A DNA stretch of 64,000 nucleotides from Muricea muricata (GCA_963855995.1 OY979730.1:10021300-10085299), one strand, 5' to 3'; shown: positions 32,581-45,098, numbered from the stretch's first letter. Notes: a model not told the origin generated them from the sequence alone. Numbers and translations are program-made.

Positions 32581-32609
32581 GTTATTGTTCATATAGAAAT
32601 GTCTAAAAA

Positions 32610-33175
32610 ATCAAAAAATTGTAACCTGCATATAACATGCATATAACATGCATAAACAACGACCTACGTACCAAGCTGCTATAGACTTTAACAATCTGGA
32701 ACATGAACTAAAAAATGCTACTTCATTATATAACTTTAAAAAACTATTAAAAAGACGGTGTGTACACGAGGTATAAACCTCTCTTTCTCTTTCATTCTCC
32801 ACTATATCACTTTTCACTTAATTACTAATCTTTCTCAGCTTTTCTCTCTCTCTTTATTTTCTCTGATTTCCATTTCAAACGCATCGCAGCGAAATGAGCA
32901 TATGTATTTGTTCCGTCATTACACTGATTGAATTATTGTTTTTGAATAATGATCTTGAAGTGCGTTGTGTTTCGTTTCGATGCGGTTGCTTTTATATTAT
33001 ACATTATAAAGTTATATGTATAAATTATATTGTATATACGTGTTCATGTAAATAGTGCATGACTAAATATTTAATGTAATTTATAGAGTTGCAGGACCCC
33101 ACTGAAAATCACTTCTGTGATGTGGGTATCCTGGGTAAATATGAAGTTAATAATAATAATAATATAATAATAACA
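32610..33175 (+). mobile_element. LINE 3' end (5'-truncated, degenerate)
   Basis: The 3' part has GCAGGACCCCACTGAAAATC, then GTGATGTGGGTATCCTGGGT and an AATAATAAT tail, the same tail as 14040-14112. About 32650-32770 appears to be the remnant of the ORF2 C-terminus, with stops. Confidence 0.7.
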
Positions 33176-33544
33176 TTGTGATTTTTAGTGCATATTGGAA
33201 AAAGATCATGAAACATGTAAAGGCTTGCATTTTTTGGCATCGAAAACGTTGCAATTTTTAATGCCTAAAGAACAAGCGGAATTAAATGTCTTTGCAAACC
33301 CTCCCTGTGCTTTTCTCTCCCCAGAATTACACAAAAAAACATATCATTATTTATTAACAATGTAAATTAAACGAATTATGCCAGAGGAATTTGTAATTGT
33401 TTTCATATATAAAATGCAAGCAAAATTATTGATTTACTGCTTCATTTCATATAAAAATTCATATATTTAAATTCAAATTTATACAAAGCTAGTATGCTTT
33501 AGTATGCAGGCTTTTTTAATTTTATTTGTCAAGAGTTTATTAAA

Positions 33545-33930
33545 TTTGTTGTTTGTCGTCAGGGTGGTATATCCACACCGGGCAAGCTGAAAAATAAGCC
33601 TGACCACGGTGGAAATGAGGCCTACGACCTTTGGACGGTGGGGTAGTGGTCATACCACTCACCTTTCATCTCTAAGGTTCCGAGTTCGATCCCCAGTAAG
33701 GTAGACTTGAACCCAGTCCTCGTGTGAAAAGAGTGTAGTCAACACTCTGCCGAAAGTCGTGGGTTTTCATCGGATACTCCGGTTTCCTCCCACAGGGAAA
33801 GTTGACAGAGTGGGATGGGTTATACGGGCCCACAGTAATTGGCTCACGCTGTTGTGGTGACCCTGCCCCTGAGGCTAAGCTGAATAAAAAGCCCAATGCT
33901 CAGCCAACTGAGCTACGCGGTCAAGTCTGT
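33545..33930. mobile_element. tRNA-derived SINE(s), apparently convergent composite
   Basis: On the + strand, 33632-33698 looks like a tRNA-type promoter: GGGTAGTGGTC (box A) and GAGTTCGATCC (box B, canonical GGTTCGANTCC). On the minus strand, 33904-33920 reads CGCGTAGCTCAGTTGGC, a strong box A, with GGGTTCAAGTC further on as a box B-like sequence. The body between (GGAAAGTTGACAGAGTGGGA, ACAGTAATTGGCTCACGCTG) recurs at 11262 and, in part, at 60445. Confidence 0.8.
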
Positions 33931-36059
33931 TCGAGTATGTGATATTTTGGAGCTGAGTAATAAATTTCTTTCTATATCAACTTAACCTTAAATGTAATTG
34001 TGACTTTGATTGTTGTGGTTTGGTGTTATATACTCAGGTGTAAATGATGCTACTTTGAGTTTATATTAGAGAGGTTCAGATTTCGCTTCCAATACCTCTA
34101 CCGTCTGTTCGTTCATGTGATACTTCAAAACTGATTCTAGTTTCTTTGGTATCAACGTAATCTTAAATGTAATCATGATTTCGATTGTGTCGTGATGTTA
34201 AGTGTTGTCAGATGAAAATAAAAATACTACTCTGCACGTGTATGGAGAGCGTGTAAAAGACGCATGACTTAACAGCAGCCGCGACGTGATGATATAAAAG
34301 GGGAGGTTTAAGTCTTATATAATTCTCTTCTCTGATTGGTTACCCTGAAGGTGATCAGGACACAATAATTACCAAAGCGGTTTTTCAAAATGCGTTTTTT
34401 ATGTTTTAAATGTTTTAACAGAAGAGCAATGGAGGATTTTCCCCGTTGACATTGAGTTATCGCAACATGGCTCTTAGCGAATGAGCGTTCAGAATTTACA
34501 AATACTACGTTATAAATAGCGGTATTGGTCGTTAAATGTGAGTGGGCAGCTCAAATCAGAGATGAAGAGGCGAAAATTAATTCTTTACTTGAATATGTGA
34601 TAACAAACATTCTGATAACAGATAATATAAAAATCAAGTATCTAAAAATAAACACTGGGGAAAATTGTGATAGTATATGTTTTGAATGCTGTTTTTGTTC
34701 TTTAGATATAAAAGAATATTTCGTTACATGTTTGTCTCTTTTAAAAATACCATCTGTTTACTCCAGCGTCTCACAAAACTATCATCTGAATACACCAGTG
34801 TCTTACACCAATCAATAATAATAAGAATTTATTGTTCCTCAATAACGAATTACATGGTAAGATTTACAAACAGCGACAAATGATACAGCTAAAAGGCTCA
34901 AGTTACATGAAATAACCTTAATGGGCTAAGAACGCCACGAAGCTAATCTCAGATAAGCTGCCCCAGGCCAAGCCAGGATGGCGAAAATTTATCATGTGCA
35001 TGCAACAAATATGATGGTTGTAGTCATTTTGATACCATTTTCAAAGCGACTGTATTATCATGTCATAAGTTCACGAACCATAAGATTACTTTTTTACATA
35101 AGAGTAAAAATGTCAAGCCAGAACCAGACAGGTACGTCAAAAACAAGCAGGACTGTCCCATTTTTTCCCTCTTTGAAAAAATGTTTCTGATTGAAAACTC
35201 GTAGACTAGAACAACAACTTGGCCGCCATCTTTAAAGCTAAATTGACGTTCAAGTACCATTCTCTTGTTGGTGCGATTGACACCATTTTACCAGGAATAT
35301 GTCGAGATTTAATGTTTTTGTTTTGATTTAAAAAGTAATGTCATGATTTATTAAGTTGCAACTCGCTTTTCGCGATTATGTCTTTGAAAGAAGGGAAATA
35401 GACAGAGAAAATGGTGTTAAAACTTTTTCACGACATTCAAAGCTGTTGCATGAGCGTCAAATTCTTTCTATTGAACTTAAGTTGGTTCTCGGTACGGTAT
35501 TTATGAAAGAGGAGAAAGTGCTAGGCATGAAGTTAAAACGGTTTACAATATTTATGTTTGTCAATCAAATTTCCGCCATCTTTAGATTCGCCCGAACATG
35601 GTACTTTCACCTGGAGTTATCATTTCAGTATATTTATAGATTTTGCTAGTGGAAATAGGCGCGATTCATATCTAACAAGCGAAGCGAACAGCGTTGCTGT
35701 TGTAGAAAGACGACAATCTGAAGATCTCAAATCGTATCTTGCTAATTCAATTAGCCGGTTGCAATTATGGCTCGTAATTACATGGGATGATAGGTAGCGC
35801 AAACCATAGACCAATGAAATACAGCGACAGCTGAATGCATCTCTTATCTCAATATTAAACGACAGGGCGTATTTTGTCATGTTAATTTTTGTGAAACAGA
35901 GTACAGTGTATAGAAGGCTTAACACACAAACGCAGGTGCGTAATGCAGTTATAGCTTTAAAGCTCTCAGCGACTTGTCCATTTGAGAGAGTTGTAGCTCA
36001 TATATACTAAGAGAATGATATAGTCCATTCAAATTTGGTACAAATTTGGTAATATCATC
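33931..36059. other. Unassigned region upstream of the RGS gene
   Basis: Holds a TATA-like TATAAAAG at 34293 and a segment at about 35270-35660 that shares words with 49780-50660 (AGGAATRTRYCGAGATTTAAT, TTYACCTGGAG), likely an old dispersed repeat. Open frames at 34525-34818 and 35356-35649 have no recognised domain. Confidence 0.3.
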
Positions 36060-39044
36060 ATGCCTCGACGCGTTAAAACGATTTCGTCTACACGAAGAAC
36101 CAATACAGGATTTTGGCGAAACTTGTAAGCGATTAAATAATATTATAAATCATTATATTGATCATTTTTAATAACGTTGTGTTTTTTAGCGTTAACTGGC
36201 TGATTTAGGCAACTAGGCTGACTTTCTAGAAACTAGTCTATGCATATCGTTTTTGCTATGTATGGGATTCTACACTGAACAGTTTAAATTTTAAACTGGG
36301 CTGTCTCGGCATGAATATCCGACCCAATAGACTCGAAGTAAACAACAATCAGGCTTGAGGTGTTGGTAATCAAATGTTCATTATTTTTTGCTCGATATTT
36401 TTCAACGCTTGATATTTCTTTGCTTTGGTATCGGTCTATCGAATAGAGAAAGAATAACGGAAGAGGTTTTAATAAAAGGTTAGAAATGGGTATAACTTAA
36501 TGATGTCACATGAATTAGTGTCGGTGGGAAATCTGATCGCGGCCCTAGTTTTAATGCAATGAAGTCGAAAGACTCACTCGTGATACATCTGAGATCAAAA
36601 ACATCAATCTGGTACAAAAAGATGATAACTTAAAGATTCTGGAACAAAAAATATTTTTCAAAATATACTTCTATTAGGATAAAAACAGCTGCCTTGAACA
36701 CTGTAAGGCAGTAGTTCATTAACACTACATATACGTATTCGTCGACCCGTAATTTCCTATATATTTCATGGAACCATTTATATATTCTTAATTTCTTTTT
36801 TCAGATGGGCATTCAATTTGAGTGCAGGTAAACAAGTTGCAGCTGGCATACCGAGGTGAGTATATGTTTTACTGTATGCTTGATGTCTTTTACTTTATGC
36901 TTGAATGTTACGTAACTCGGTCTCAGTTTTCGTAACTCAATCTGAATCTGTTGTACAACTTTTAAAAATATTTTAAAGAACGAAGCATAGTAAAAATATA
37001 AACTATGAAAAAATGTGAAAAATATAATTGGAATTTCAGGATTTTGAATTTAAAGTATTTAGAAAAGAAACATTGATTTGTCTTCATGAGGTTTTTGGAG
37101 ACGAAATACCTAGCGGTCGATAAAAAAGGCTGATTTTAAAAATGAGCTGTCTAGACCTTATCCTGAATGAACGGGAACGGATATAGCTGATGTGGGCTTA
37201 TTATCAGTCAAAAAGCAGTCTGAGAAAATTAAAACGTTCATATTAGTACTTGCATGGTCAGATTTCCTTACAAACACTTTAAATTAACAAACTGACTGGC
37301 AGCCCTTATTCGACCGCTACTTTTGATTAAGATTCGTTACAAAGTATAGACGTTCCACTTATGTTGTTTTCGTTTCTGGAGTTCAATCTGAACCAGCTGA
37401 CCCATCCATGCACGGAGGCAGTTGACTATTTCATGCAAAAAGCTTAGCCCGATATCGATCTAGTGTCAATAATCCTCTGCTGGTAGAGAATTGAACAAAG
37501 GATCTGTTTACATGATTGTGTGCATGATTTTCCCAGACGACATGAGGCTGGTTGGAGGGGGGGAGGGGGTTTTGATGTACACAGTAAGAAACGGCCAGGG
37601 CTCGGTTGTACGAAAGGTGAACATCGCTATCCATCGGATATCCATGATTTTTTCAAACATTCTAAACATGTTCAGTAACTGGTAAAACCCATATTAAAGT
37701 TTGGCATTTTCAAGATGAAGTCACTTTTTATCTCTTACGAATTCAATATCCCTGGTGTCAGTGCCTTAAATGCCTTTCAACAGGAATTGAAAAATTACTA
37801 TCCGATGGATAGCGCTTTACAGCTTTCGTACAACCGACCCCCCTACTAGTTGCAAGTTGTCAGTTTTACCGACAAGTTGCAATTTTATGAAGTCAAAATC
37901 CAAGGAAATAACCCAACATCAGGCTTGTTGCAACATGTCATTTGCAGACTTGTTACAACTTGTTCAAACAATTACTTGTAGCAAGCCTGTGGATAACATG
38001 GAGATGTAGTTGTGACTGTCATTGTGGTAAAGGTGTGATTGTTAAGAGTGTGCATTTTGATGTGCAGTTTTTCTTCATTCAGACCGACGGCGGAAGAGGC
38101 AAAGCAATGGGCAACAAATTTCGACGCCCTCCTGAATCATGAATATGGCATCGTCATGTTTAAGGATTTCTTGAAGAGTCAGCATTCTTTAGAAAATCTT
38201 AATTTTTGGCTCGATGTGGAAAAGTACAAACAGGCGAACGGGGATCTGAGAGCGTGCGAAGCAAAGCGAATTTATGAATCATATATTTCTATAATGTCCC
38301 CAACTGAGGTGAGAATTCTTAACGTGGCTCGATAGTCTAAGTCGTGGTACAATTGTACTTCTACTGAGTTACATTACATAGCTCTACCAGTTTTCTCGCA
38401 ATTGGAAAAGTTTTATTCTCCTACTGTTCGTATGTTCCGAATTAATTTTTCTACTGTTCGAAAAATGCTCCGATTTTATCCTCCGAAGAAATGTTCCGAA
38501 TTTATCCTCCTACCGTTCGTATGTTCCAAATTTATCAAAAAATAGTTTTGAAGAAACACCGCGTAAATTTACTATCGCAAAGCTTTCGATCCGTAACCCT
38601 GAATCTTTATGATGAAGATCCGAGCTTGCAGATCGAAAGCTTTGCCACAGTAAATTTATCTGGCGTTTGAACGAAATTATACTATTACCGTTATACTATT
38701 ATGATAAATCATTATTATAATCACGATGCAAATATACAAGGAACTTGTTGTTCCAAATTTGTTACAACAAACTACAAACAATCAGTGCGAACACAACTCG
38801 TTGACAACTTGTTCACTCTCACTCCTCCCATTCTTATGTATAAAACTATATAAAAAATCAATTTATTCTTTCCCCTCAGATTAGCATCGATTCGAAGACG
38901 CGCAATACAGTCGAAATGAACATGGAGAATCCATCAACGACGACTTTCCAACCGGCACAAGAACAAATATATTACCTAATGAAGAGAGATTGTCTACCGA
39001 GGTTTTTAAAATGCAAGCAATACAAACAGCTGCGATGCCGCTGA
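36060..39044 (+). CDS. Small RGS-domain protein (regulator of G-protein signalling)
   Basis: Exons 36060-36124, 36805-36855, 38083-38308 and 38880-39044; all GT-AG, phases agree, total 507 bp, 168 residues plus TGA. Residues 1-25 are basic with aromatic residues (MPRRVKTISSTRRTNTGFWR), a membrane-binding type of tail as in small R4 RGS proteins. The RGS domain follows from about residue 45: AEEAKQWATNFDALLNHEYG, FKDFLKSQHSLENLNFWL, RIYESYISIMSPTE, ISIDSKTRN, QIYYLMKRDCLPRFLKC, KQYKQL. These are the expected helices, including FLKSQHSxENxxFWL and the MxRDxxPRFL end. Family knowledge: RGS domains accelerate GTP hydrolysis on Gi/Gq alpha subunits. Length is in the range of small RGS family members; subfamily not assigned. 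Intron 2 contains a complete MITE; intron 3 has a MITE relic starting about 14 bp after the donor. Confidence 0.92.
37597..37846. mobile_element. MITE with GGTTGTACGAAAG ends
   Basis: About 45-bp inverted ends: GGGCTCGGTTGTACGAAAGG and GCTATCCATCGGATA at the left, TATCCGATGGATAGCGC and GCTTTCGTACAACCGACCCC at the right. No coding content; lies in an RGS intron. Fragments occur at 31680-32580. Confidence 0.85.
37855..38000. repeat. CAAGTTG repeat family fragment in RGS intron
   Basis: GTTGCAAGTTGTCAG, CTTGTTGCAACATGTC and GACTTGTTACAACTTGTTC words; ends about 80 bp before the RGS exon at 38083. Confidence 0.7.
38321..38700 (+). mobile_element. TTAA-type MITE relic (same family as 10525-10926)
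   Basis: Starts TTAACGTGGCTCGATAGTCT, 12-14 bp after the RGS exon 3 donor, and keeps CATAGCTCT and AATTGGAAAAGTTTT in order with the copy at 10525. The right inverted end is not found. An internal inverted pair GCAAAGCTTTCGATC / GATCGAAAGCTTTGC lies near 38578 and 38630. Confidence 0.6.
38735..38830. repeat. CAAGTTG repeat family fragment
   Basis: GGAACTTGTTGTTCC and GTTGACAACTTGTTC words close to the acceptor of the last RGS exon. Confidence 0.6.
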
Positions 39045-39285
39045 ACAAGTGTTGTAAAGAGAGTGGAACATTTGTACAAAGTAGATAACAAGAATATAGA
39101 GTAATTGTAAATATTTGGGAGTAAAAAAAAACATTCAGTGCAAGAAAGATATTTTAACTTACCTTCAAGGTTCTTTCAAGAAGAATGGTCGCTTTCAGCA
39201 TCTTTGTCAGTTCGCTAAATTTTTCAAGCTTTGCATTACAGAATGGCGAGCTTTCATTTTTTTTCATTATATTCATTTGTTTTAC

Positions 39286-39291
39286 AATAAA
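39286..39291 (+). terminator. Polyadenylation signal of the RGS gene
   Basis: AATAAA 242 bp after the stop codon, with GT-rich sequence following within about 15 bp. Confidence 0.6.
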
Positions 39292-40209
39292 GATTCGTGA
39301 TGACGTTTATTGAAAAGGATCAACAAACCAAGGGCGAAAAAAGAGACTGGCTGGACATTAAATTAATTAATCACGTGTAAATACAAATCCCTCAGAAAAG
39401 AATGGCTTTTCATGCATTCAAACTAGCATCAGGAACATTCATGTTCATTTTTGCTCTCCGGAAAGGAAAATAAATGTTTTTTAGACGCTATGCTTGGAAG
39501 GAACGTGCTTTCTTTTTTGAGAAGCTAAGGAGTGGAGAATAAAGAAAAATAATTGGCAAAAATTTTACCACAGGAGAAAATATTGTCCAAGAAATTGTCC
39601 AAATTTATTTACTTTAGCGCTACGATTGTGTTTGTGGCAGGAAAAAGAGAATTTATGCAATCGACGTAAATACTTCTAGAATCACAGTCATATATAATTT
39701 ATTATCTGTTAGACAACTTTTAAGGGATTACTGTAACATATAAATATCACTTTGATATTATTTAGATTCTGTTTGTTTTGTCAAAAACTAAAAATAGTAT
39801 CAAAAGTACTTTGCTTACTTCAGTACCAGTAAGAGTAGGGTAAAATAATCAAAGATTTAAAGATTACTTTGTTATGACCGATTGTGAAAATACTTTATCA
39901 TCATTTCCCAGACAAAATGGCCGCGAGACAAATCATGCAATTAAATTCATTAGGTCATCTGTGTGCACTTATGGAAAAAAATGATGTAAGAATTTATTGA
40001 CATATCCCCACTGTTACAGATAAAACGTTAATCACGATATTTTTTCACAACCGTGTACTCTTCTCACGATAGCGGCTTTTCATAAATGTTTTGCTACCCA
40101 CATTTGTGATTGTTGACAACAATATTGTTCAGCTAACATTGTTGAGCCAGAATTAGCCTGCAATCAGGTGTAACTATGCTGAAAATATTGTTGACAACAT
40201 TCAACAATG
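39292..40209. other. Unassigned intergenic sequence
   Basis: No gene or repeat family recognised except AACATTGTTGAG / GACAACATTCAACAATG words just before the next MITE. Confidence 0.3.
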
Positions 40210-40413
40210 CCTGATTTATACTAGAGATGGATGATGATCCGTCTGGACGAACTTGGGCAATTGCGAAAAGATAGTTCGTCTGATGATTCGTCTGTGTATA
40301 AGCGCGGGCAAGCAGACGGATCATGCGTCAAGACGAACTATCTGCGTAGTTTGTCTGTTCAGACGAACTTGCTAGCGTAGTTGACAGATGATCTGTCTCT
40401 AGTATAAATCGGG
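40210..40413. mobile_element. MITE with CCTGATTTATACTAGAGA ends
   Basis: CCTGATTTATACTAGAGATG and GACGAACTT at the left; GACGAACTTGC and GTCTCTAGTATAAATCGGG at the right. The interior GATAGTTCGTCTG is mirrored by GACGAACTATC. Confidence 0.8.
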
Positions 40414-41559
40414 CCAAAGTGGAAGGCAAAACATTGTTCAATCCAGGTTAGATACTTTATGTCACTCCCCCCCCCCCTCAGATATGCTTGGACTTCCTTA
40501 GATATATTTAGATCTCCCAAGGCATATGTAGACCTAGCTCCTTAGCATAAACTTAGCACTCCCTAGACATGCTCGCCACTTGGGACTCCTTATCTATGCA
40601 ATACAGTAAGCAATTCCTCCGGTATGGTCGCCCACGAGGAATTTTCGTGACTATTGCGCGTGACTTTCAAATTATTTCGAAGCTTGACATTCAATTCTGA
40701 CACTCAATTTTGTGTGGGTGGATCTCTTTATTAATTATGATCGAATATTACAAAACTACCTTCAGAAATTCAATGGTATAAAGTAATATTGAATTACATA
40801 ATATAAATACGCAAGAAGACGAAGAAGCCACATTTATCGGACACAAAAGCGGCAAGACTTCGTGATGGCGGTAATTTTGGCTAATTGTCGAAGATACAAA
40901 ATCGGAGATAACGTGGATGGGACAGTCTCAGAACAAGTCGGAACTGCGCTGAATTGTTCTTTAGTCATCTGTGATTATGGAAAAGTACAAGAATTGTATG
41001 AGACTTCGGCTACTCGGCGATAAAAAAGCAAAAAAGACGGAAAATATTGCTGAAATCGTGTTTTTGCAGGGTTAAGTGAAATACAATGCCTTATATATCC
41101 CCAAAATAATGTCAATCCCTTTGAAATCTGCAATAATTAGATTCAATTGAAGATGGTTCTTCATGTTATAATAATTTTTTGAAGGAAATATGAAAATTTA
41201 ATTTCGAGCGATTTTAGTGATTTTATGCATAATTAGCTGCTGACCTGCATGTTGAGTGGTGATTTTCTTGGAAAATATTATAGTAAGGCAATGTTTTGCT
41301 TCTAATAACCACCCCATAAGCAACGCTTCTAAACACTATAGGCACTTCAGAATGGCTTTTGCTTGCATTGGTCTGAAGTTAGAGCTATGTCGACACTGCC
41401 GTTTCAGGGCGGGGTCATTTTGAGGACTTTCGCCCGGATTCGGGTTTTGGCACATATGCCATGTTGACCGGCATGATCATTTTACTTTAAAACAGTTGAG
41501 ATTATCTCTGGTAAATAAAATGCATACAAAACCCTATACAGGACCTAGACTACTAGGTT
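40414..41559. other. Unassigned intergenic sequence
   Basis: A CCTTAGATATAT/CTAGAC-rich stretch at about 40485-40600 is loosely repetitive. No coding signal. Confidence 0.3.
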
Positions 41560-42042
41560 TAACAATCTTTAATGGCGTGGTCTTTGCAAGAAGGCATGAA
41601 GCATGGATGCACAAAGACGCACAAACACATTAAAGCCTTTACGGCAAGTGTTTTTTGTCAGGAAAGAGTGAAAGATAGAGAGTCAAAATATCTTTCTTGA
41701 TCGAGCTTTATATACCATTGCGATCAGTGTCCTTGATATGGGGGTCATGTATTTATGGCCTTGGGTTTAATTCCCAAACACTGAATGACAGTATTTAGCT
41801 CTTTTAACCATTGAGATAGCATTTCAACAAGATGGCATTGCGTTATAACTTGCTTTGTTACTGTGGCATACTGTAGCAAAAAACATACTATATCCTATGA
41901 CCTAAAATTCAAAACACTGCCAATTCAGTTTCCATTATTTTGATCGTAAATTATCAATGGTTTTTCATGGTTGCTTATAAACATTGCCGACACTGGAACG
42001 TTGTAGCTCGGAATTGTAAGACAGCGGGTGCTATGCAGTTTT

Positions 42043-42516
42043 GAGGCCCTGTTAGGGGGGTCTTGAATATACCTTATACCTATTATTAAGTGGTCATTTA
42101 TACCTTATACCTAAAATGGCAGACACATTTATACCCAAAAGTACCCCAGCAACTCTTGTTTTCTTTTAGTTGCGTTGTACACTATTTCACCCCTTGCAAA
42201 AGCATTTACCGGGTTGTTTTCATTCTTTGAACATCACTTGTGACACCTGTGAATTTAGAGAGTAATTTTTCTCGAAGTTTCCTGTGAAGAAGCGAGAATG
42301 TGACAGTTAAATGCAACTATAATCCGAGAAGTGTGTAGCAGTAACACTTACTTTTAGCAGACACAAAATGTCTTGTGGTCAGTTTTTGTTATACCTAAAA
42401 GTATAACGCCAGTGATCATTTATACTTTATACCCAAAAGTCTATCGTTATTTATACTTTATTACTAAAATACTTTGGGTAAATATACCTTATACCTAAAA
42501 CCCCTAACAGGGCCTC
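42043..42516. mobile_element. MITE with GAGGCCCTGTTAGGGG ends
   Basis: The left end GAGGCCCTGTTAGGGG is mirrored by CCCCTAACAGGGCCTC. Both ends continue into TATACCTTATACCTA-type words that fill much of the interior. Confidence 0.85.
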
Positions 42517-42579
42517 GGGTTTCTTGTGCATGTACTGTAAGTTTGAAACGCCATTGTCAATATTACAATAATAGCTCAA

Positions 42580-43185
42580 TCTGTTGTTAGTTAGTAGTCA
42601 GCTAGTTAAGTTTAATTGTATAGCGTGACGGAAGTAGCCGCGGCATATTTCCTATTAGATTAGATAGCGATAGTTTGTACAGTCGTGACTGTGTTAGAGA
42701 GAGCACGGTGTTAATAGAAGAAACATTGCTACATTTAAATTCAAACCATCGCTACTCGTTTGGTGCAGGTGTAAACCAAAGTACGCAAGTCCTATAGTTT
42801 TGATTGTTATATTTGTTATTGTTTAACTAGTTTTGTTGGTCATCGATACTGTTATTACTTAGTTAGTTAAATAGTTCTATTTATTGTCGTGTTTCAGTTC
42901 GAAACTACAATTCTTGTATCTACAATCATTGTATCTACGATTCTACAATTTATTTATCTAAAGTCCAATCTACGCCTAATCTACAATCCCAATCCCACAC
43001 CGTGCTTTTCAACTGCAACCTATTATTTTTGGCTACCATACCACGTTGCGTCACTTGTACAAAGGCCTCCTTTGTACTGAAATAAATTTGTTAGAAATAA
43101 TTGTACATTGACTATTGCTGATTGTTGAGTTCGAATAATCATTTGTACAAATACCAATTGCAACCCCTGTGACTCTTGTATTTGG
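42580..43185 (+). mobile_element. Possible solo LTR of a gypsy-type element
   Basis: Non-coding, about 600 bp, starts TGTTGTTAGTTAGTAG, contains AATAAA at about 43082, and is followed by TTTGGCAACCAGGAGC, which resembles a primer-binding-site region. No second LTR and no gag-pol in the window, so this is tentative. Confidence 0.25.
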
Positions 43186-44945
43186 CAACCAGGAGCTACA
43201 GTGCAAAGCATTCTCGTTGATGGACACTTATATCAAGATTCACAATTTGTACATGACGCATTTTTTAGGTTATATCACAAGAAAACTGCAGAGTAAATTA
43301 AGGCTCATAGAATATACTAAGTTACTTGGCAAAGCACTGACGCAGTACCATCTTGTTTGAAATGCCATCTCACAACTTTAAGGAGCTAAATACTGTCATT
43401 CAGTGTTTGAGAATTAAACCCAAGGCCATAAATATATGACTCCAATACCAAGGACACTGATCGCAATGGCATATAAAGCTCCATCAAGAAAGAACGCTGT
43501 CAAGCAGTTTTCTTGTGTTGTAAGCTGGCTATATAACCAGAAAAATGTGTAGTTATGCATAAGCTACGAGCGCCAAACTTTGTCGTTGATAGGGAACTAT
43601 TATTTTCCTGAGCAGTAACAGCTTGGTTTTACGACAACGATGAGCATGTAGTTTACTCTGCAGTTTTCTTATGATATAACCTACAAAATGCGTCATGTAT
43701 AAATTGTGGATCTTGATATAAGTGTCCATGGTTGGATCAATAGTTCCCTATCAACGAGAAAGCTTTGGACAAGAAATCTGCATCGCCGCCGCTGTCTACA
43801 ATTTCGAGCAGCTACAGCGTTCCTCTGTCGGCAATGTTTATAAGCAAACACGAAAAACCCTTGATAATTTACTATCAAAATAATCGAAACTGAATTGGCA
43901 GTGTTTTGAATTTTAGGGCTTGTAGGATATAGTATGTTTTTTGGTACAATGTGCCATAGTAACAAAGCAAAGTTATAACGCAGTGCCATCTTGTTGAAAA
44001 GCTATCTCAATGGTGAAAAGAGCTAAATACTGTCATTCAGTGTTTGGGAATTAAACCCAAGGCCATAAATATACATGACACCCATATCAAGAACACTTCT
44101 ATCAAGATTCACAATTTCTACATGACGGATTTTGTAGGTTACATCACAAGAAAACTGCAGAGTAAACTACATGCTCGTCGTTGTCGTAAAACCAATCTGT
44201 TACTGTTCAGGGAAATAATAGTTTCCTATCAACGAGAAAGTTTGGCGCTCGTAGCTTATGAATAACTACGCGTTTTTCTGGTTATATAGTCAGGTTATAG
44301 CTCAAGAAAACTGCTTGGCAGCGTTCTCATATAAGGCTGATAGAATATACTAAGTTACTGGGCAAAGCAATGACGAAGTACCATCTTGTTGAAATGATAA
44401 CTTGAAGGAGCTAAAAACTGTCATTCAGTGTTTGAGAATTAAACCCAAGGCCATAAATATATGACTCCTATATCAAGGACACTGATCGCAATGACATATA
44501 AAGCTCCATCAAAAAAGAAACGACCGACAGAAAGTCAATAATAATTATTCAATCTTTGACTTTCCTTCTTGCAAAGACCACGGCATAAAAGATCGTTAAA
44601 CGCAGATGAACAACTTAAAACATGAGCACACGAATTTGATTTAGTAAGCATTGTCGTCTTTGACTCTTTCCTGAAACAAAACACTTGTCTTGCCTTAAAG
44701 GCTTTAATGTCTTTGTGCATCCATGCTTCATGCCTTCTTGTAAAGACGTCGCAATTAAAGATCGTTAAACATGGCTGAACAACTGAAAACATGACTACAC
44801 GGCTTTGATACAGTAAACTTTGTCGTCTTTGACTCTTTCCTAAAACAAAACACTTGTTTAAAGGCTTTAAAGTGTTTGTGCATCTTGCGCATCCATGGTT
44901 CATGCACCGTAAGCTTTGGGAAGAAGTCCGCCATACATATTTGGC

Positions 44946-45098
44946 ACAGTGTAGTGGTTTAGTCAGCTAAACCACTACACTGTAGTTTTACAGTGAAGTG
45001 GTTTAGTGGTGCCTTGAAGTCTTCTCGTTGTTATTTCTCAACGAAGACAACTTGTCTTCTTGAAAGGGAAATAACGGCGAGAAGTCTTCAATGCACCA
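44946..45098. repeat. Two adjacent palindromes
   Basis: TAGTGGTTTAG / CTAAACCACTA at 44950-44978, and TTGAAGTCTTCTCGTTGTTA / TAACGGCGAGAAGTCTTCAA at 45015-45091 with TGGTGC / GCACCA beyond. The second pair looks like a tiny MITE. Confidence 0.75.

Larger units (their letters stand above)
41560..44910. repeat. Nested block of one dispersed repeat family, several partial copies in both orientations
   Basis: The same words recur: AACCCAAGGCCATAAATATA near 43418, 44054 and 44450 (mirrored near 41754); AAAACTGCAGAGTAAA near 43284 and 44150 (inverted near 43655); GAAGCATGGATGCACAAAGA at 41598 inverted at 44715; GATCGTTAAAC plus TGTCGTCTTTGACTC twice, about 175 bp apart (44593-44905). A MITE and a possible LTR interrupt the block. 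No recognisable protein. Confidence 0.75.

Noticed and set aside
33632-33698. A functional tRNA gene
   Set aside because: Has box A/B-like sequences but no complete cloverleaf, and belongs to a SINE body repeated elsewhere.
44535-44903. 122-codon minus-strand frame with internal repeats
   Set aside because: Arises from two tandem copies of a dispersed repeat; no recognised domain.
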